DNA from: UBA8106 sp913052135
GTDB lineage: Bacteria; Acidobacteriota; Vicinamibacteria; Vicinamibacterales; UBA823
Length of the DNA: 10,987 nt
Direction: 5' to 3'
Assembly: GCA_913052135.1 (NCBI GenBank)
Contig: CAJXDY010000059.1
Span: 1 to 10,987 of the forward strand
The notes under the pieces were generated by a model. That model ran no database searches, was not told the DNA's origin, and saw only the letters and a program-made list of their open reading frames with translations. This document shows, piece by piece, positions 8,232 to 10,987 of the stretch. The position numbers and the translations under genes were made by a program. Numbering within the stretch: position 1 is the first letter of the stretch; each line of letters opens with the position of its first letter.

Positions 8232-8909
8232 ATGGACGTTATTACTGATCACGCTCAAGACGAGTACTGGCGTCGTGCACGCTATCGTGAAAGTGACGAT
8301 CCGGTGGCGCTTGCTTATGCGATGCCTAAGATTCGACACATAGCGCAGGTTGTTGAACTCAACCAAGCGCGCATCTTGGATGTTGGGTGCGGTAATGGTG
8401 TATTTACTAGTTTATTCTCAGAATTTTCACCACACGTAGTTGGCCTGGATTATTCCGATCACATGGTGCGACGAAATCCATGTGGAAAAGTACTGCGTGG
8501 TCAGGCTGAAGCTTTACCGTTTGGTACGAACAGTTTCGACGTGGCATTTGTAGCGAACGTCTTGCATCACACGCTTGATCCACAACAGGTAGTTGATGAA
8601 TTGGCGCGTGTCGCGCGTGGTCATGTTGTTATAGTCGAACCAAACCGACTGAATCCAGTGATGTTTTTGTTTTCATTGCTAATTCGAGAAGAACGTGGCG
8701 GGTTGCGATCGTCCAAGGGATTCCTAGAAAAATTGCTCTTGTCCTGTGGACTCCAAGTGTTGCGGTGCAGCGCTATGGGTATGATTTCACAGAATAATAC
8801 CCCTGCATGGACAGTGCCACTGCTGCGTGTCTTCGATCGAGAAATATGGTGTGGCGAATACTTAATTGCGATAGCGAAACAGCCTGAACTGAGGAGGAGT
8901 ACTCAATGA
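8232..8909 (+). CDS. Class I SAM-dependent methyltransferase (Methyltransf_11-like)
   Basis: The 225-residue protein is soluble and carries the Rossmann-type SAM-binding signature. Motif I is ILDVGCGNG at 48-56. The acidic residue after strand 2 is D73 in GLDYS. RGQAEALPF at 89-97 is the typical adenine-side loop, and FDVAFVANVLHH at 102-113 is motif IV. ARGHVVIVEPN (128-138) follows. All core SAM-binding elements look intact. The substrate is unknown; in a glycan cluster, O-methylation of a sugar hydroxyl or of a lipid carrier intermediate is the natural guess. The gene starts two bases after the GT2 gene's stop and shares an ATGA overlap with the second methyltransferase gene. No strong ribosome site precedes ATG 8232, so it is probably translated by coupling with the GT2 gene. 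Confidence 0.88.
   Translation: MDVITDHAQDEYWRRARYRESDDPVALAYAMPKIRHIAQVVELNQARILDVGCGNGVFTSLFSEFSPHVVGLDYSDHMVRRNPCGKVLRGQAEALPFGTNSFDVAFVANVLHHTLDPQQVVDELARVARGHVVIVEPNRLNPVMFLFSLLIREERGGLRSSKGFLEKLLLSCGLQVLRCSAMGMISQNNTPAWTVPLLRVFDREIWCGEYLIAIAKQPELRRSTQ
8892..8897 (+). promoter_or_regulatory. Shine-Dalgarno AGGAGG for the second methyltransferase
   Basis: AGGAGG, inside GAGGAGGAG at 8891-8899, lies eight bases before ATG 8906. It is the strongest ribosome site in the window and lies in the last codons of the preceding gene. It fixes the start of the second methyltransferase. Confidence 0.8.
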
Positions 8910-9544
8910 GTGTGGTGCGTGAACGCCTAGCTGACCTGTACAGCGTATCAATGTTACAGCGGATCTATACGTCGCTAAAGATGATGATTATTCCGTTCGA
9001 GCAGTTTGCTCAGTTTCTTCCAAATGACGGGGTCGTACTTGAAGTGGGATGTGGCTATGGCTATGTTTCGAATTACTTAAGCCTTGAGAATCCTACGAGG
9101 CAGGTAGTTGGCAATGATCCCGCACTGGATCGTGTCGATGTTGCTCAAGGGACCATTGGAGATCGACAAAACATTCGATTTGTTGCCGGCGATTGCCGAC
9201 ACATGCCAGAGGAGGATTTCGACGGCATAGTAATTGCGGATGTGTTGCACCATGTGCCCTATGAGGAACAGGCAAAGATTCTTGAGGATGTGTATCGCAA
9301 GCTTAAGCCAGGGGGTGTGCTTGTGATGCGTGAAACTGATATCAAGTTTCGACTACGGTATTTTATTTTTAACTACTGGCTTGAAATGATTCTCTATTAT
9401 GGCGTTGAAAAACTGAATTTTAGAAAATCTGCTGAGTGGCAACGAATCCTTGAGCCAATCGGATTTTCCGTTCAACACATCATTCCAAATAGCAGGTTTT
9501 TCCCGTATATCACAGCCTTGTTCGTCTGCACGAAGCGCTCCTGA
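8906..9544 (+). CDS. Second class I SAM-dependent methyltransferase
   Basis: This 212-residue protein is a class I methyltransferase unlike its neighbour in detail. Motif I is VLEVGCGYG at 44-52, the acidic residue after strand 2 is D71 in GNDP, and FVAGDCRHMP (92-101) follows. Motif IV is FDGIVIADVLHHVP (105-118), and LKPGGVLVMRE (133-143) forms strand 5. Beyond the core, residues 148-172 are rich in aromatic and hydrophobic side chains with basic residues (RLRYFIFNYWLEMILYYGVE at 149-168). This could be an amphipathic helix lying on the membrane or a lipid-binding lid, which would suit a lipid-linked substrate. The protein lacks a clear true transmembrane segment. It is translated from ATG 8906 in an ATGA overlap with a strong Shine-Dalgarno site. 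The reaction is unknown beyond methyl transfer from SAM. Confidence 0.88.
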   Translation: MSVVRERLADLYSVSMLQRIYTSLKMMIIPFEQFAQFLPNDGVVLEVGCGYGYVSNYLSLENPTRQVVGNDPALDRVDVAQGTIGDRQNIRFVAGDCRHMPEEDFDGIVIADVLHHVPYEEQAKILEDVYRKLKPGGVLVMRETDIKFRLRYFIFNYWLEMILYYGVEKLNFRKSAEWQRILEPIGFSVQHIIPNSRFFPYITALFVCTKRS

Positions 9545-9584
9545 TTTGTTGGTGGTACTCACGAACCAACCGTTATAGAAAAAG

Positions 9585-10892
9585 ATGCCCCGCGGAGATC
9601 GTAAATTTCTTTATCGAGTCGTACTTGTGGCGGCACTCCTACGACTCGTGTTTGTCTTGTGGTATCCACAAGTACCCGCAGGTATTGGTGATGATCGGAC
9701 GTATGAGCAGGTGGCTTTGAATTTAGTAGCAGGCAAGGGTTTTTCTGGCGGATTATCCTCTGGGCAATGGGAACGAACTGGGCAACCGGCTCCACTTGAT
9801 GTGCCAGGTGATCCAGAAATTGGTTTTGGACCAGTGTACCCAGCGTTTCTAGCCGGAATTTATTTATTAATCGGCCACCTGCCAGTTGGTGTGCGAGTGC
9901 TGCAGGCTTTATTGAGTGCGCTCACCATTGTCATCATGTTTCGGCTAGCACGAGATGCCTATGGTGTCAGGGTGGCACGCCTAACGGCGATTGCGATGAT
10001 GGCATTTCCAGCCTTTATTGTTTATTCAGGAATGCTGTTGACTGAAACGCTCGTAGTTTTTTGGCTCGCGCTATTGGTCTGGAGCGTAATGCATGCGGCG
10101 CGAGTGGCATCCACTTCGGCTTGGATACTGGCCGGTGTCATTGCCGGCGTTGCGGTATTGCTGCGACAAGAACTGATCTTAGTGTTTCCTGTGTTGATGA
10201 TATTGGCTGTTTGGAAGGCCCAGGTGAAGCCTGGGTGGCGTTACGTGACACTGTTTATAGTGATTGCCATGATGACCATTGGCGTCTGGACTGTCAGGAA
10301 TTACGTAGTGTTTAAACAAGTCATTCTTGTCGCTGCTCACGGGGGCGACACCTTATGGTTGTCGACAACTGGATGGTCTGAGTGGCATTACGACGACGAA
10401 GAGTTGAAGGCACTCACGGAAGGTCTTGATTTTTTGGAACAGAACAAAGTATTTCGCCAAGAGGGGATACGTCGGATTCTTGAAGACCCGATTGGCTATG
10501 CTGCACTCTGTTTTCGTCGGATACCGATGTTTTGGATTACTAGTCACACAAGCTATCTCGTTGGTTTCGAGCAAGGTCTTGGTGCTTACTACGCGCGTGC
10601 CGAATACGGTCGGCTTTCAATCAAGTTATTATTTCTCGCGGTTAACGTTGGGGCGATCCTTTTAGCTTCATTTGGCATTGCAAGTGTTTTTCGTCAGCGC
10701 CTACCATGGCCCGGGGTGTTGTTGCTGGCTCCAATTGGGGTCATTGCGATCGTGCATTTCTTGTTATTCGCCGCACCTCGCTATCAAGTACCAATTATGC
10801 CGTTCGTTTTAGTGTTTGCGGCTGTTGGTTTCCTAAACTTCCAGAGCTGGTGGTCAGAAAGACGAATCAAGTTAGCGACGGCCTTGCAATGA
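9585..10892 (+). CDS. Second GT-C (PMT_2/GT39-like) membrane glycosyltransferase
   Basis: The 435-residue protein has about ten or eleven hydrophobic segments and the standard size of a bacterial GT39/ArnT-like enzyme. After helix 1 (9-27) the outer loop carries the acidic pair D36-D37 in IGDDRTYEQVALNLVAGKGF (34-53), followed by FGPVYPAFLAGIYLLIG (81-97). LLTETL (151-156) is a conserved helix-end motif. TVRNYVVFKQVILVAAHGGD (236-255) is the typical periplasmic domain entry, and PRYQVPIMPF (398-407) is the last-loop motif. It probably transfers a sugar from a polyprenyl-phosphate donor, likely supplied by the GT2 enzyme here, to an exported acceptor. It lacks the extra N-terminal module of the first GT-C protein. 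ATG 9585 follows AGAAAAAG, a poor ribosome site, after a 40-base gap. Its stop overlaps the next start (ATGA). The sugar and the acceptor remain unknown. Confidence 0.9.
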   Translation: MPRGDRKFLYRVVLVAALLRLVFVLWYPQVPAGIGDDRTYEQVALNLVAGKGFSGGLSSGQWERTGQPAPLDVPGDPEIGFGPVYPAFLAGIYLLIGHLPVGVRVLQALLSALTIVIMFRLARDAYGVRVARLTAIAMMAFPAFIVYSGMLLTETLVVFWLALLVWSVMHAARVASTSAWILAGVIAGVAVLLRQELILVFPVLMILAVWKAQVKPGWRYVTLFIVIAMMTIGVWTVRNYVVFKQVILVAAHGGDTLWLSTTGWSEWHYDDEELKALTEGLDFLEQNKVFRQEGIRRILEDPIGYAALCFRRIPMFWITSHTSYLVGFEQGLGAYYARAEYGRLSIKLLFLAVNVGAILLASFGIASVFRQRLPWPGVLLLAPIGVIAIVHFLLFAAPRYQVPIMPFVLVFAAVGFLNFQSWWSERRIKLATALQ

Positions 10893-10987
10893 TCGACGTT
10901 GGACATGCCAAACAGTCGATAAAGCCGAGAATTTGTTATATCTCGTATGACGGTGTGCTTGAGCCACTGGGAGAATCACAGGTACTT
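10889..10987 (+). CDS. N-terminal fragment of a GT4-like glycosyltransferase
   Basis: From ATG 10889 the frame stays open to the window end, giving 33 residues and no stop. After a short basic leader, ICYISYDGVLEPLGESQVL (residues 15-33) matches the widely conserved opening of a GT4 family group, usually seen as a YxSYDG-x-x-x-PLG-x-SQVL motif. In those proteins it forms the first strand and glycine-rich loop of the acceptor domain. The start overlaps the preceding stop as ATGA, so translational coupling is likely. The rest of the gene is outside the window, and the cluster evidently continues to the right. The family call rests on this one motif, but it is distinctive. Confidence 0.8.
   Translation, partial: MIDVGHAKQSIKPRICYISYDGVLEPLGESQVL

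Noticed and set aside
9548..9570. Inverted repeat GTTGGT...ACCAAC after the second methyltransferase, a possible terminator
   Set aside because: The stem is only six base pairs with an 11-base loop, and no T-run follows. The same operon appears to continue 15 bases later.
1..10987. CRISPR arrays, insertion sequences, tRNA or rRNA genes, toxin-antitoxin or phage-defence modules
   Set aside because: Reading through the window showed no regularly spaced repeats, no transposase-like protein, no RNA gene signature and no defence-type domain. The content is explained by glycan biosynthesis genes.

Overview
The window is a dense, one-directional bacterial gene cluster for making and exporting a surface glycan (exopolysaccharide, O-antigen-like or glycoprotein glycan). 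Ten genes, all on the + strand, fill almost every base. The first and last are cut by the window edges. The organism looks like a free-living, probably Gram-negative bacterium of roughly balanced base composition. The evidence is a Wzx-type flippase, an Sec-type signal peptide on one product, standard-code ATG/GTG starts, TGA used as a stop, and a few clear Shine-Dalgarno sites. I cannot place it taxonomically with confidence.

Layout. 1-285: C-terminal end of a membrane protein. 298-2487: secreted protein with two CARDB-like beta domains and a long C-terminal region I do not recognise. 2471-4381: GT-C (PMT_2/GT39-like) integral membrane glycosyltransferase with an additional N-terminal membrane module. 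4378-5523: cytoplasmic GT4-like glycosyltransferase. 5517-6977: Wzx/MOP-family flippase. 7039-8229: GT2 polyprenyl-phosphate-sugar synthase-like enzyme with four C-terminal membrane segments. 8232-8909 and 8906-9544: two different class I SAM methyltransferases. 9585-10892: a second GT-C glycosyltransferase. 10889 to the window end: start of another GT4-like glycosyltransferase.

How the genes fit together (inference). GT4-type enzymes would build an oligosaccharide on a lipid carrier at the inner face of the membrane. The Wzx protein would flip it outward. The GT2 enzyme would charge polyprenyl phosphate with a single sugar. The two GT-C proteins, which as a class use polyprenyl-phosphate sugars on the outer face, would add those sugars to the exported glycan or to a protein. 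The methyltransferases could cap or decorate the sugars or lipid. The CARDB protein is exported to the compartment where the GT-C enzymes act, and its gene overlaps the first GT-C gene, so it may be an acceptor, scaffold or partner.

Five of the nine junctions overlap (17, 4, 7, 4 and 4 bases), one gap is 2 bases, and the other gaps are 12, 40 and 61 bases, so one operon with extensive translational coupling is likely. I saw no IS element, CRISPR array, tRNA, rRNA or convincing terminator. No stretch over 300 bases lacks a gene.
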